Assembly (NCBI RefSeq): GCF_905372745.1
Contig: NZ_CAJPQR010000011.1
Span: 1 to 64,000, forward strand
Length of the DNA stretch: 64,000 nucleotides
Source: an uncultured Campylobacter sp.
GTDB lineage: Bacteria; Campylobacterota; Campylobacteria; Campylobacterales; Campylobacteraceae
Direction: 5' to 3'
Positions 15,790 through 24,551 of this stretch are shown in pieces. Position numbers and translations under genes: made by a program. Below the pieces are notes generated by a model, which saw only the letters and a list, made by a program, of their open reading frames with translations, did no database searches and was not told the DNA's origin. How positions within the stretch are numbered: the stretch's first letter is position 1; every line of letters starts with the position of its first letter.

Positions 15790-16696
15790 GCGCCAAATTT
15801 ACGCCTTTGCGCAGGAGTATTTTTACGCTCCGAATTTATGGCAAAAGTGCCTAGCTATAGCGCTTTTGCCATTAAGCGCGCTTTACTGCGCGGGCGTGAT
15901 TTTAAAGGCTAAATTTAGCCGAGCCGAGGATTTTGGCTTGCCGATTATCAGCATCGGAAATTTAATTCTAGGCGGCAGCGGAAAGACGCCGCTTGGTATT
16001 TCTATATTAAACGAATTTGAGGGCGGCGTCGTCATTTTGCGAGGCTACGGCAGAGCTTCAAGCGGACTCGTCAAGGTCGCGATCTCGGGCGAAATTTTGG
16101 TGGGCGTCACGGCTAGCGGCGACGAGGCGATGGAGTACGCAAAAAGCGTGAAAAACGCAAACGTCATCGTGAGCGAAAACCGCGACATCGCCATAAACGA
16201 GGCCAAAAAAATAGGCGCAAAGTACGTACTGCTCGATGACGGCTTCGGCAAATTTCACATCAAAAAATTTAACGTCCTGATCCGCCCATCCGCAAAGCCG
16301 TATTTTGATTTCGTCCTACCTAGCGGCGCGTATCGCTACCCGAGCAAATTTTACGCCAAAGCCGACTACGTCGTAAAAGAGGGCGAGGACTTTACGCGCA
16401 CAAGCGAAATTTTAAACCAGACGCCAAAGATGGTTTTGGTGACTGCTATCGCAAATCCGCAGCGCCTGGAGCCCTATTTTAGCCTTTGCGTAGGGTGCGA
16501 AATTTATCCCGATCACTACGCGTTTTCGCGGGACGAGCTAGGGAGTATACTAGGGCGCTACGGCGCGACCTCGCTTTTGGTTACGCGAAAAGATGCCGTA
16601 AAGATGGATGAATTTGGTCTGCCGCTCTCCGTCATCGCGCTAAAAACGACGCTGGCGGATAAATTTAAACGAATTATCAAAGAGAAAATTCTATAA
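15782..16696 (+). CDS. lpxK: tetraacyldisaccharide 4'-kinase LpxK
   Basis: LpxK phosphorylates the 4' position of the lipid A precursor at the inner membrane. The 304-residue protein has an N-terminal hydrophobic segment (residues 24-42), the P-loop GNLILGGSGKTP (near residues 59-70) and the LDDGF motif (residues 150-154) typical of the family. The GTG start lies inside the end of the DegT-family gene, and the reading frame fits the conserved N-terminus. It is followed by cutA, thrC and kdsB; lpxK, thrC and kdsB are also neighbours in C. jejuni as I recall. Confidence 0.93.
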   Translation: MLKRQIYAFAQEYFYAPNLWQKCLAIALLPLSALYCAGVILKAKFSRAEDFGLPIISIGNLILGGSGKTPLGISILNEFEGGVVILRGYGRASSGLVKVAISGEILVGVTASGDEAMEYAKSVKNANVIVSENRDIAINEAKKIGAKYVLLDDGFGKFHIKKFNVLIRPSAKPYFDFVLPSGAYRYPSKFYAKADYVVKEGEDFTRTSEILNQTPKMVLVTAIANPQRLEPYFSLCVGCEIYPDHYAFSRDELGSILGRYGATSLLVTRKDAVKMDEFGLPLSVIALKTTLADKFKRIIKEKIL

Positions 16697-16722
16697 TCTG
16701 CTAAAAATTTTAGGACGCTTTA

Positions 16723-17025
16723 ATGAAATTCGTACTAACTTCTTGCGCCGATAAGGCCGCAGCCAAAGCTCTAGCCAAAAAGCTCGTAAAAGCTAAATTT
16801 GCCGCTTGCGTCAGCGTTTTTAAGACAAATAGCGTTCATTTTTGGGACGGCGAGGTAAAGGACGAAAAGGAGCGGGTTTTGCTCGTAAAAACCGCGGTTA
16901 AATTTAAAAAAGTTGCTAAATTTATCGCAAAACATCACGACTACGAGCTGCCCGAGATTGTGGCTTTTAAGGCGGATAAAGCTAGTAAAAAATACAAAAA
17001 ATGGATAAAAAAGGAAAGTAAATGA
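16723..17025 (+). CDS. cutA: CutA divalent-cation tolerance family protein
   Basis: A 100-residue protein with the CutA layout: an N-terminal strand, AKKLVKAKFAACVSV (the conserved AACV near residues 27-31), the VHFWDGEVKDEKE strand with W40 in the place of the usual YxWxG, and HHDYELPEIVAF with the conserved H.YE.PEI motif. CutA proteins are stable trimers linked to copper tolerance, though the mechanism is unclear. The C-terminus is very Lys-rich. Its stop overlaps the thrC start by 4 bases. Confidence 0.88.
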   Translation: MKFVLTSCADKAAAKALAKKLVKAKFAACVSVFKTNSVHFWDGEVKDEKERVLLVKTAVKFKKVAKFIAKHHDYELPEIVAFKADKASKKYKKWIKKESK

Positions 17026-18482
17026 AGTTATTTCAAACTAGAGCAAGCGAGGGCGAGAGCCTAAAAAGCGTAGAATTTAGCCAAGCGCTACTGAGCCCTA
17101 GCTCCGCTCACGGTGGGCTTTACGCACCGACAGAGTTGCCGCGACTGGACGATAAATTTTTTGCGGAGGCGGTAAATTTAACATACGCGCAAATCGCTCT
17201 GAAAATTATAGAGAAATTTGGATTTGACGCGGATGCGGCGATGTTTGAGAGGGCGGTGAAGCGGTACGAGAGATTTGACGATCCGCAAAATCCTGTGCAA
17301 GTGCGAAAAATCGGCGAAAACCTCTACGTAAACGAGCTTTATCATGGTCCTACGCGCGCGTTTAAGGATATGGCGCTACAGCCGTTTGGCGCGCTGCTTA
17401 GCGAGCTAGCCGCAAAAAGAGGCGAAAAATACCTCATAATGTGCGCGACTAGCGGCGACACGGGACCTGCGACGCTAGAGACGTTCGCGGACGCGCCCGG
17501 CGTCAAGGTGGTCTGCCTCTATCCAAAAGACGGTACGAGTGAGGTGCAGCGCCTACAAATGATCAACGCAGATGCTGCAAACCTCAAAGTAATCGGCATC
17601 GAGGGCAACTTCGACGATGCGCAACGCGCGCTAAAAAGCTTGCTTGCTAGCGATAAATTTAAAGAGCGTCTAAGCGCTGCCGGACTCTCGCTCTCGGCGG
17701 CAAATTCGGTAAATTTCGGGCGAATTTTGTTTCAGATCATCTATCACGTTTACGCCCACGTCTACCTGCTAAAAACGGGCGCGCTAAAGGGCGAATTTGA
17801 CATCGTCGTGCCTAGCGGTAACTTCGGCAACGCCCTAGGCGCATACTACGCTAAAAAAATGGGCGCGAAAATCGGCAAAATCAAAATCGTCTCAAACGCA
17901 AACAACATCCTGACTGAGTTTTTCACGCAGGGGCGATACGATCTGCGCGGCAAAAGCCTGGTTAAGACGATCAGTCCAGCCATGGATATCCTGGTTTCTT
18001 CAAACGTCGAGAGGCTGCTCTTTGATAAATTTGGCGCTGTGCGAACTAAGGAACTTATGGACAATCTTGCTAGCGATGGCTTTTACGAGCTTTCAAATAG
18101 CGAGCTAGACGCGCTAAAAGAGGACTTTGACGCTGATTTTTGCAGCGACGAGGAGTGTGAGAAATTTATAAAAGAGTGGGCGGCAAAAGGCGTCGCAGTC
18201 GATCCTCACACGGCTACTTGCTTTAAAGCGGCGGCAAATTTAGCGCGTCCGTGCGTGATAACATCGACCGCGCACTGGGTCAAATTTGCTCCGAGTATGT
18301 TTAAGGCGCTAAAAAATGAAACACTAAAAGACGAAAAAAGCGGGCTTAAGGCCTTGGCAGCGGAGTTTAACGACGAAGTGCCAGGCGCGATAAGGTCGCT
18401 CTTTACAAAAGCCGCCGTGCATAACGAAATCGCCGCAAAAAGCGATATAGAGGCTAAAATTTTAGCCTGGATCGAGCGATGA
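17022..18482 (+). CDS. thrC: threonine synthase
   Basis: ThrC converts O-phosphohomoserine to threonine with PLP. At 486 residues it belongs to the longer class. The N-terminal YAPTELP segment, the PLP lysine motif RAFKDMALQ (near residues 111-119), CATSGDTGPATLE, and VVPSGNFGNALGAYYAK, the phosphate-binding loop, are all visible. The end of the gene overlaps kdsB by 4 bases and the start overlaps cutA by 4, so the three are co-translated. Confidence 0.96.
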   Translation: MKLFQTRASEGESLKSVEFSQALLSPSSAHGGLYAPTELPRLDDKFFAEAVNLTYAQIALKIIEKFGFDADAAMFERAVKRYERFDDPQNPVQVRKIGENLYVNELYHGPTRAFKDMALQPFGALLSELAAKRGEKYLIMCATSGDTGPATLETFADAPGVKVVCLYPKDGTSEVQRLQMINADAANLKVIGIEGNFDDAQRALKSLLASDKFKERLSAAGLSLSAANSVNFGRILFQIIYHVYAHVYLLKTGALKGEFDIVVPSGNFGNALGAYYAKKMGAKIGKIKIVSNANNILTEFFTQGRYDLRGKSLVKTISPAMDILVSSNVERLLFDKFGAVRTKELMDNLASDGFYELSNSELDALKEDFDADFCSDEECEKFIKEWAAKGVAVDPHTATCFKAAANLARPCVITSTAHWVKFAPSMFKALKNETLKDEKSGLKALAAEFNDEVPGAIRSLFTKAAVHNEIAAKSDIEAKILAWIER

Positions 18483-19198
18483 TCATCATCCCTGCAAGGC
18501 TCGCCTCGACGCGAATGCCTAATAAAATTTTACGCGAGATAAACGGCGTGCCGATGTTTGTCGCTACGGCGCGCAAGGTGAGTGCGGCGGACGAAGTCGT
18601 GATCGCCGCAGACGACGAGGGCGTAGTGCAGATCGCGCAAAAATTCGGCTTTAAAGCCGTGATGACGAGCCAGGCGCATCAAAGCGGAACCGACCGCATC
18701 AACGAAGCTGCGGGAATACTCGGTGTCAAAGATAGCGAAATCATCATAAACGTGCAGGCCGATGAGCCCTTTATCGAGCCTGAAAATATCGTCAAATTTA
18801 GAGAATTTTGCGAGAAAAACGCGGAGAGAGCATTTATGTTTTCGTGTTTTAAATTTGTCGGCAGCGAGCTAGCGGACGATAAAAACCTGGTCAAGGTCGT
18901 GACCGACGACGCGGGCTACGCGCTTTATTTTTCGCGCTCGCGCATCCCGTTTGACCGCGCGCCGTTTGACGCGTACAAGGCGCATCTGGGCATCTACGGC
19001 TACAGCGCGGCAAATTTAAAAAGATTTTGCTCATTTGCGCCGTCGACTCTCGAAAATACCGAAAAGCTCGAGCAACTGCGCGCTCTATCAAACGGCGAGA
19101 AAATCCTCATGCTCGAAGTGCAAAGCGACAGCATCGGTATCGACTGCGAGGAGGATCTGCAAAGGGCGCGAGCGAAATTCGGCATTAGCGTCAGCTAA
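18479..19198 (+). CDS. kdsB: CMP-Kdo synthetase
   Basis: KdsB activates Kdo as CMP-Kdo for transfer to lipid A. The 239-residue protein opens with IIIPARLASTRMPNKIL (residues 2-18), the nucleotide-binding motif, and carries NVQADEPFIEP (near residues 90-100) and YFSRSRIPFDR (near residue 146). It closes the lpxK-cutA-thrC-kdsB run, which pairs it with lpxK in LPS core synthesis. Full length. Confidence 0.96.
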   Translation: MIIIPARLASTRMPNKILREINGVPMFVATARKVSAADEVVIAADDEGVVQIAQKFGFKAVMTSQAHQSGTDRINEAAGILGVKDSEIIINVQADEPFIEPENIVKFREFCEKNAERAFMFSCFKFVGSELADDKNLVKVVTDDAGYALYFSRSRIPFDRAPFDAYKAHLGIYGYSAANLKRFCSFAPSTLENTEKLEQLRALSNGEKILMLEVQSDSIGIDCEEDLQRARAKFGISVS

Positions 19199-19395
19199 GA
19201 CCGCAAGCGATAAAAAAGCTAAATTTGACTAAAACCGAGGCTAGTAAAATTTACTATGGAGTAAATGCTACGGCTATGCTCTCGTAAGCCGCCTCGTAGG
19301 CAAGAGTCCGCGGGTCAAATTTGCCTAATGAAACTCACCCTAGAGCTTTCGTACGGCGCTTAAGGCCGCCGCGCCGCAAAGATAAAATACGTCGG

Positions 19396-20502
19396 TTAAA
19401 TTTTAAATTTAACCAGCCTATAGGTCGGATCAAAGCGAAAAGCTAGCAAATTTTGCAAAATCCCAAAAAGGCACATAAAAGTAACGAAGCTACTGCCGCC
19501 GTAGCTGTAAAACGGCAGCGGGATGCCCACCACCGGCGCAAATCCTATCGTCATCATGATATTTACGCTAACGTAGATAAACAAGAGTATCCCAATCCCA
19601 GACGTCATGGTCTGGGTGAAATAATCATCTTTTAGCCCGTAGTTTAGGCTGAGCAGATGAGCTATCAGCGCGCCGTAAAAGCTAAGTAGCGCAAGCCCGC
19701 CGTAAAATCCGTATCGCTCGATCGTGTAAGCAAAAATAAAATCGCTAGTGGAAATGGGTAAAAATTTAAAATGCGTCTGCGTAGCTTCGTCTTTTGGTTT
19801 GCCCTTTAGTCCGCCGCTGCCGATAGCGATGATGCTTTGGCGTACGTGGTAGTTAGACTCCTCGCTTAAAAAATCGGTAATGCGCTTTTTTTGATAATCG
19901 TGCAAATTTTCGTAAATCAAGGGGGCGGCGAGCAAAATCCCCGCAAATATCGCAAACCAGATTTTTTTATTTACCCCGATGATAAAAAGCACGGCGTAGC
20001 CCACGATGAGTAGTATCAAAGCGGTGCCTAAATCAGGCTCTTTTAAAATCAGCACGAAAGGCAAAAGGATGTAAAGGCTAAGCCGTCCAAAATCTTTAAG
20101 TCCGTACCCCTCTTCGCCGGGCGGGTGCTGTTTTATGAGGTAGCCTAGCATCAAAAGAAGCGCCGGTTTCATGATCTCTGATGGCTGAAGCGTAAAGTGG
20201 ATAAAAGGAAACTCAAGCCATCTTTTTGCGCCCAGTTTGCTTGCGCCAAAAAGATCGACGCAAATAAGCAGCACGACGCAAATCCAGTAAAATAGCGGTA
20301 TGAGCCAGGCGATCTTGCGAATGGGGAGCAAAAAGAAAAATAAAAACGCAGCTAGACCCACGCCGAAATATACAAGCTGCTTGCCGGCTAGGATAGAATT
20401 TGCCTCAGAAACCAAAATGTATGATAAAATAATAATAGGAAGTATCAAAAACGGCTGAACGAAGTCAAAATGGGTTAAAATTCGCCTATCGAGTCTTATC
20501 AA
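19396..20502 (-). CDS. rodA: rod-shape SEDS glycosyltransferase RodA
   Basis: RodA polymerises peptidoglycan glycan strands in the elongation machinery and works with PBP2 (mrdA, 53148-54992 in this window). The 368-residue protein is mostly hydrophobic with about ten membrane helices. Conserved SEDS pieces are LQPSEIMKPALLLMLGY (near residues 104-120), KEPDLGTALI and, at the C-terminus, VGIPLPFYSYGGSSF. The last codons contain a near-perfect palindrome at 19394-19414. It is divergent from the RluD-like gene, sharing a 50-base promoter region, and corresponds to C. jejuni mrdB as I recall. Confidence 0.95.
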   Translation of the reverse strand: MIRLDRRILTHFDFVQPFLILPIIILSYILVSEANSILAGKQLVYFGVGLAAFLFFFLLPIRKIAWLIPLFYWICVVLLICVDLFGASKLGAKRWLEFPFIHFTLQPSEIMKPALLLMLGYLIKQHPPGEEGYGLKDFGRLSLYILLPFVLILKEPDLGTALILLIVGYAVLFIIGVNKKIWFAIFAGILLAAPLIYENLHDYQKKRITDFLSEESNYHVRQSIIAIGSGGLKGKPKDEATQTHFKFLPISTSDFIFAYTIERYGFYGGLALLSFYGALIAHLLSLNYGLKDDYFTQTMTSGIGILLFIYVSVNIMMTIGFAPVVGIPLPFYSYGGSSFVTFMCLFGILQNLLAFRFDPTYRLVKFKI

Positions 20503-20522
20503 AAATTTGCCTTTTTTGAGCG

Positions 20523-20528
20523 ATTATA
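20523..20528 (-). promoter_or_regulatory. -10 box of rodA
   Basis: Minus-strand TATAAT (context GCTATAATC) lies about 20 bases upstream of the rodA start, in the region shared with the divergent pseudouridine synthase gene. Confidence 0.55.
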
Positions 20529-20554
20529 GCATTTTAAAGGAAACAAATCTAAAA

Positions 20555-21571
20555 ATGACGGAAAAAGAGATCAAAATTTTAGAAGATGCGAAGGCGAGGG
20601 CGGACGCGTTTTTGGCGGCCGAGCTAAACGTCGCTAGAAACCAAGCGCTAAATTTGATAAAAAGCGGGCTGGTTAGCCTAAACGGCAAGCCGCTAACTAA
20701 GCCCTCCGCAAAGCTAAATTTAGGCGACGTTTTGAGGATAAAATTTGAGCAAAGCGAGCCTAATACGGCTAAATTTGAAGCGGAATTCGAAGTGCCGATC
20801 ATTTACGAGGACGAGGATTTGCTCGTGCTAAATAAACCGGCAAATTTAGTCGTCCATCCAGCTCCCAGCGTCAAGGAGCCTACGCTTGTGGATTGGCTCG
20901 GGGCAAAGGGATTTTTGCTGTCGAATTTAAGCGGACAAAGCAGGGCGGGTATCGTGCACAGGCTAGATAAAGGCACTAGCGGAGCTATCGTCGTAGCTAA
21001 AAACAACGCCGCTCACGCCGCGCTTTCAAGTCAGCTAAGCGACAAAAGTATGGGGCGCATATATCTAGCGCTAACGGATTTGCCGCTCAAGCAAAACTGC
21101 ATCGTCGAGCGAGCTATCGGACGAAATCCCGCTAACCGCCTAAAAAAGGCGATAGTTTCAAGCGGTCGCGCGGCAAAAAGCGCCTTTGCGAATTTGCTTT
21201 TTGGCGAATTTGACGGCTCCGCGCAGGGTAAAAACGCGGGCGTAAATTTGATCGCGGCAAAGCTTTTTACAGGCAGAACTCATCAGATAAGAGTGCATCT
21301 AGCTAGCCTAAACCGCCATATTTTGGGCGATGCTTTATACGGTTTTAAGAGCGAAAAGGATAAAATCGGCCGAGTAATGCTTCACGCCTACGGGCTATAT
21401 TTCACGCATCCGCGCACGGGCGGGCAAATGAGCTTTGTCGCGCCTATTTGGGATGATTTTAGTGAAATTTTACTTAGCAAATTTAGCAAGGAGAATATAG
21501 ATGAAAAGATTGATTTTATGGGGCTTAGCGAGCTCTTTAGCCGTTATGATGAGTGGATGCGTATCATCTAG
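20555..21571 (+). CDS. RluA/RluD-family pseudouridine synthase
   Basis: Converts specific uridines of rRNA to pseudouridine. An S4 RNA-binding domain occupies the N-terminus (about residues 13-70: RADAFLAAELNVARNQA...). The catalytic domain has the active-site Asp in HRLDKGTSG (near residues 133-141) and the GRTHQIRVH motif (near residues 239-247). I start it at ATG 20555, 338 residues, because AAAGGAAA precedes it; a longer TTG frame from 20507 would add 16 unconserved residues. Its 3' end overlaps flpA by 71 bases. C. jejuni has, as I recall, an rluD-annotated gene in the same place next to flpA. Confidence 0.9.
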   Translation: MTEKEIKILEDAKARADAFLAAELNVARNQALNLIKSGLVSLNGKPLTKPSAKLNLGDVLRIKFEQSEPNTAKFEAEFEVPIIYEDEDLLVLNKPANLVVHPAPSVKEPTLVDWLGAKGFLLSNLSGQSRAGIVHRLDKGTSGAIVVAKNNAAHAALSSQLSDKSMGRIYLALTDLPLKQNCIVERAIGRNPANRLKKAIVSSGRAAKSAFANLLFGEFDGSAQGKNAGVNLIAAKLFTGRTHQIRVHLASLNRHILGDALYGFKSEKDKIGRVMLHAYGLYFTHPRTGGQMSFVAPIWDDFSEILLSKFSKENIDEKIDFMGLSELFSRYDEWMRII

Positions 21572-22718
21572 CGGTCCCGCGCAAGTAAATGCGAATTTAC
21601 CGACCGTCCAGAGCCTAAAAACCATAAGCGATATGACTGAAGTTGGCTTTGAGTGGACGCCGACTCCGACTTCAAACGTCGCGGGCTACTATCTATACCG
21701 CTCAAATCCAAACGAAAATAACGGCAAAATGAAGGTCGTAGCCGACATAAAAGACCGCTTTGCCAGCCACTATGTGGACGCAAATTTAGCCCCAGAGACG
21801 ACATACTCGTACGAGATGAGGACGTATAACGAGAGCAAACAAGTCTCAAATCAAGGCATCGTCGTTAGCGCGACGACTAAGCCTCTTATGGACTCGGTAC
21901 CTTTCGTTAGAGCGCTTACGAATTTACCTGAGCGCGTAAAACTCATCTGGAGACCGCATCCTGATCTTCGCACGGCGTCTTACGTCATCGAAAAAGCAGA
22001 TATAAATAAAGAAAATTGGAGGCAAATCGCCGAGGTAAAAGGCAGACTAAACGCCGAGTATATCGATGACGACGTGAAGTCTGGCAAAAGCTACAAGTAT
22101 AGAGTTTTCGTAAAAACGACTAGCGGCACGATCTCAAAACCGAGCGAGATCGTGGACTCTACAACAAAGCAACTACCAAACGAGGTCGTAAACGCCCAAG
22201 CTACTCAAAACGCGCCTAAAAAGATTATTTTGATATGGGATAGCGTGGCTAGCGACGACTTTGCCTACTATAAAATTTACAGCGCGTCAAGTAAATTTAT
22301 GCCCTACACTTATCTTGTTAAAACCACGTCAAACAGCTACGAGGATCTCATAAACGAAAACGGCGCGACAAGATACTATAAAATCACCATCGTCGATAAA
22401 GACGGCCTAGAGTCTAAAAAGCCTAGCGAGCCTATCATTGGCATGACGCTAGGAGCTATCGACGCGCCGGTCGTATCATCTATCGTGGCCGACAGCACGG
22501 CGGTTAAGCTCACGTGGAACGCCTCTGATAAGGCTAGAAGCTTTACCGTTATAAGAGACGGCGGCGGAAGCGAGCAAAAATTTACAAATATAACGGGCAA
22601 CGAATTCGTCGATAACGGCGTTGCTTACGGGCAAAAATACAGCTATAAAGTGATCGCCGTAGATGAATACGGCATAAGCTCCGATGCTTCTGCAAAAGCC
22701 GAGATAACCGTCGAATAA
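21501..22718 (+). CDS. flpA: fibronectin type III lipoprotein, FlpA-like adhesin
   Basis: A 405-residue outer-surface lipoprotein. The signal peptide ends in the lipobox MSGC (Cys20). Four fibronectin type III domains follow at about residues 37-130, 138-230, 231-315 and 318-405. In C. jejuni FlpA the second such domain binds host fibronectin through a short WRPHPDFRV motif, as I recall; here WRPHPDLRT is present at residues 150-158 in the same domain. AAGGAG precedes the ATG at 21501, which lies inside the end of the pseudouridine synthase gene (71-base overlap). trmB starts on the last base of its stop codon. Host adhesion is inferred from the family. Confidence 0.9.
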   Translation: MKRLILWGLASSLAVMMSGCVSSSGPAQVNANLPTVQSLKTISDMTEVGFEWTPTPTSNVAGYYLYRSNPNENNGKMKVVADIKDRFASHYVDANLAPETTYSYEMRTYNESKQVSNQGIVVSATTKPLMDSVPFVRALTNLPERVKLIWRPHPDLRTASYVIEKADINKENWRQIAEVKGRLNAEYIDDDVKSGKSYKYRVFVKTTSGTISKPSEIVDSTTKQLPNEVVNAQATQNAPKKIILIWDSVASDDFAYYKIYSASSKFMPYTYLVKTTSNSYEDLINENGATRYYKITIVDKDGLESKKPSEPIIGMTLGAIDAPVVSSIVADSTAVKLTWNASDKARSFTVIRDGGGSEQKFTNITGNEFVDNGVAYGQKYSYKVIAVDEYGISSDASAKAEITVE

Positions 22719-23896
22719 TGCCCAATTTTATAGCTAAAAACGTAAATTTTACTCCAAAAGATTGCGGCGAGATAAGCTTTTTGTGGGAGGCTCGCGGCAG
22801 GCAAGGCGTTAGCCTCGTTTATACCAAAAGCTCTAGCGAGGAGTTTTTTATCACGCTAAAAAAGCGCGAAAATGATTGGGTAGTAAAAGGCGAAAAGCTA
22901 ACAAAACCTGCTAAAATAGGGCTTTTGCAAAATGCTCTGGTTAAATTTAAAGAGCTTTATTGCGATCAAATTTTAAGTGAAGCCATCGCGGTAAAAAATA
23001 CGCGCCTCACGCAAAAATATTCGGCGATCTTTAGCGTGGGCGAGCTGCTTGAGAATTTAACTAAGAGCGAATTTGAGAGCAAATTTATCGAGATCGGATT
23101 TGGTTCGGGCAGGCACTTGCTATTCCAGGCGGAAAATAATCCAAATACCCTAGTCGTCGGCATCGAGGTCTATAAACCCTCGCTCGAGCAGGTCGCAAAG
23201 CTGGCTAAAGCTAAAAATCTAAACAACGTCATGCTCGTAAACTGCGACGCGAGACTGCTTTTGTCGCTCGTGGAGTCAAATTTTATAGATAAGATTTTCT
23301 TGCATTTTCCCGTACCTTGGGACGACGCTCCTCATAGGCGCGTAGCCTCGGCGAAATTTGCCCTAGGGTGCGAACGAACGCTAAAAGCTGGCGGCAAATT
23401 TGAGCTAAGAACCGATAGCCGCGAGTATGCGGACTTTACTTTGGCGCAAATTTTAGATCTAAGCGACGCCGACGTGCAAATTTATAAAAACCGCAATCTA
23501 AAAGTAAGCAGCAAATATGAAGACCGCTGGAAAAGGCATCAAAAAGATATTTACGACGTTATCTTTACCTGCGAAAAGCAAAGCAAGCCTAGAGCAGATC
23601 AGGGCGAGCTAAAATTTGAAAACGGCTACGACACGAGTAAGATCACGGCTAAATTTAGCAACCAAACGATAAAAGAGGATGATTTTTTCTTGCATTTAGA
23701 GGAAAAATACGAAAAAGAGGGCGGCGAAATTTTAATTCGCGCGGCGTTTGGTGCATTTAACGCACCCGAGCATTGCTATGTCTTGCTCGGCGAAAAAGGC
23801 GCGGAATATTTTATAAAAAAGCCGCTCGTTACGGCTGAAAATTTAAAGGCGCATCTTGCGTTTAAGGAGTATTTAGCGGATGCAAAAAATAATTAG
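22718..23896 (+). CDS. trmB: tRNA (guanine-N7-)-methyltransferase, long form
   Basis: TrmB methylates G46 of tRNA at N7. The protein has 392 residues against about 240 in E. coli. The SAM motif FIEIGFGSGRHLL is near residues 125-137, and the FLHFPVPWDDAPHRRV loop (near residues 191-206), typical of TrmB, follows. The first 115 and the last 100 residues are extra modules seen in the Campylobacter relatives; the C-terminal part may add RNA contacts. The ATG shares one base with the flpA stop (TAATG), and its end overlaps ftsE by 17 bases. Confidence 0.88.
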   Translation: MPNFIAKNVNFTPKDCGEISFLWEARGRQGVSLVYTKSSSEEFFITLKKRENDWVVKGEKLTKPAKIGLLQNALVKFKELYCDQILSEAIAVKNTRLTQKYSAIFSVGELLENLTKSEFESKFIEIGFGSGRHLLFQAENNPNTLVVGIEVYKPSLEQVAKLAKAKNLNNVMLVNCDARLLLSLVESNFIDKIFLHFPVPWDDAPHRRVASAKFALGCERTLKAGGKFELRTDSREYADFTLAQILDLSDADVQIYKNRNLKVSSKYEDRWKRHQKDIYDVIFTCEKQSKPRADQGELKFENGYDTSKITAKFSNQTIKEDDFFLHLEEKYEKEGGEILIRAAFGAFNAPEHCYVLLGEKGAEYFIKKPLVTAENLKAHLAFKEYLADAKNN

Positions 23897-24551
23897 CGCA
23901 AGCGGACTGTGCCTAGGGTACGAGAACGAGCAAAATCTAATAACGGACGCTAAATTTGACATTTATTCTGATGATTTCGTTTTTATCACGGGGCAAAGCG
24001 GTAGCGGTAAGTCCACGCTTTTAAAGTCTTTTTACGGCCAGATGAAGCCAAGCGCGGGTTCTTTGAGCGTTTGTTTGACGGATATGACGGATATAACTCA
24101 GCAAAATTTAGACAAACTAAGGCAACGAATCGGCGTGGTTTTTCAAAATTATCGCTTGATAAGCGAGTGGAATATCGAAAAAAACGTGATGTTGCCGTTG
24201 ATGATAAAAGGTCTAAGCGCAAGCGTCTGTAAAAATCAGGCGACCAAGCTTTTAAAGCACGTAAATTTGCTCCATAGAGCCGATAAATTTCCAAACGAGC
24301 TAAGCGGCGGAGAACAGCAGCGAGCAGCGATGGCTAGGGCTTTGGCGCATAATCCGAATTTGTTGCTTTGCGACGAGCCGACTGGTAGCCTAGATGAATA
24401 CTCAAGCGACGTTATTTGGGGACTTTTGCGCTCGGCAAAAGAGTATCTTGGCACTTGTATCGTCGTAGTTACGCACCATATACCGGTATCGCTAAGAGTG
24501 CCTTATAGACATCTGGTTATAGAAAACGGACGCATATATGAAATCCTTTAA
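23880..24551 (+). CDS. ftsE: cell division ATPase FtsE
   Basis: FtsE is the ATPase of the FtsEX complex, which acts at the division septum to switch on peptidoglycan hydrolases. In 223 residues it has Walker A GQSGSGKST (near residues 38-46), the Q-loop FQNYRLI, signature LSGGEQQRAA (near residues 141-150) and Walker B LLLCDEPTG. It overlaps ftsX by 14 bases and trmB by 17. The envC-like and amiA genes nearby complete the pathway. Confidence 0.95.
   Translation: MQKIISASGLCLGYENEQNLITDAKFDIYSDDFVFITGQSGSGKSTLLKSFYGQMKPSAGSLSVCLTDMTDITQQNLDKLRQRIGVVFQNYRLISEWNIEKNVMLPLMIKGLSASVCKNQATKLLKHVNLLHRADKFPNELSGGEQQRAAMARALAHNPNLLLCDEPTGSLDEYSSDVIWGLLRSAKEYLGTCIVVVTHHIPVSLRVPYRHLVIENGRIYEIL

Noticed and set aside
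19394..19414. Palindrome at the rodA end as a terminator
   Set aside because: The arms are AT-only apart from GG/CC and leave a one-base centre, so no stable RNA hairpin with a T tail is expected.
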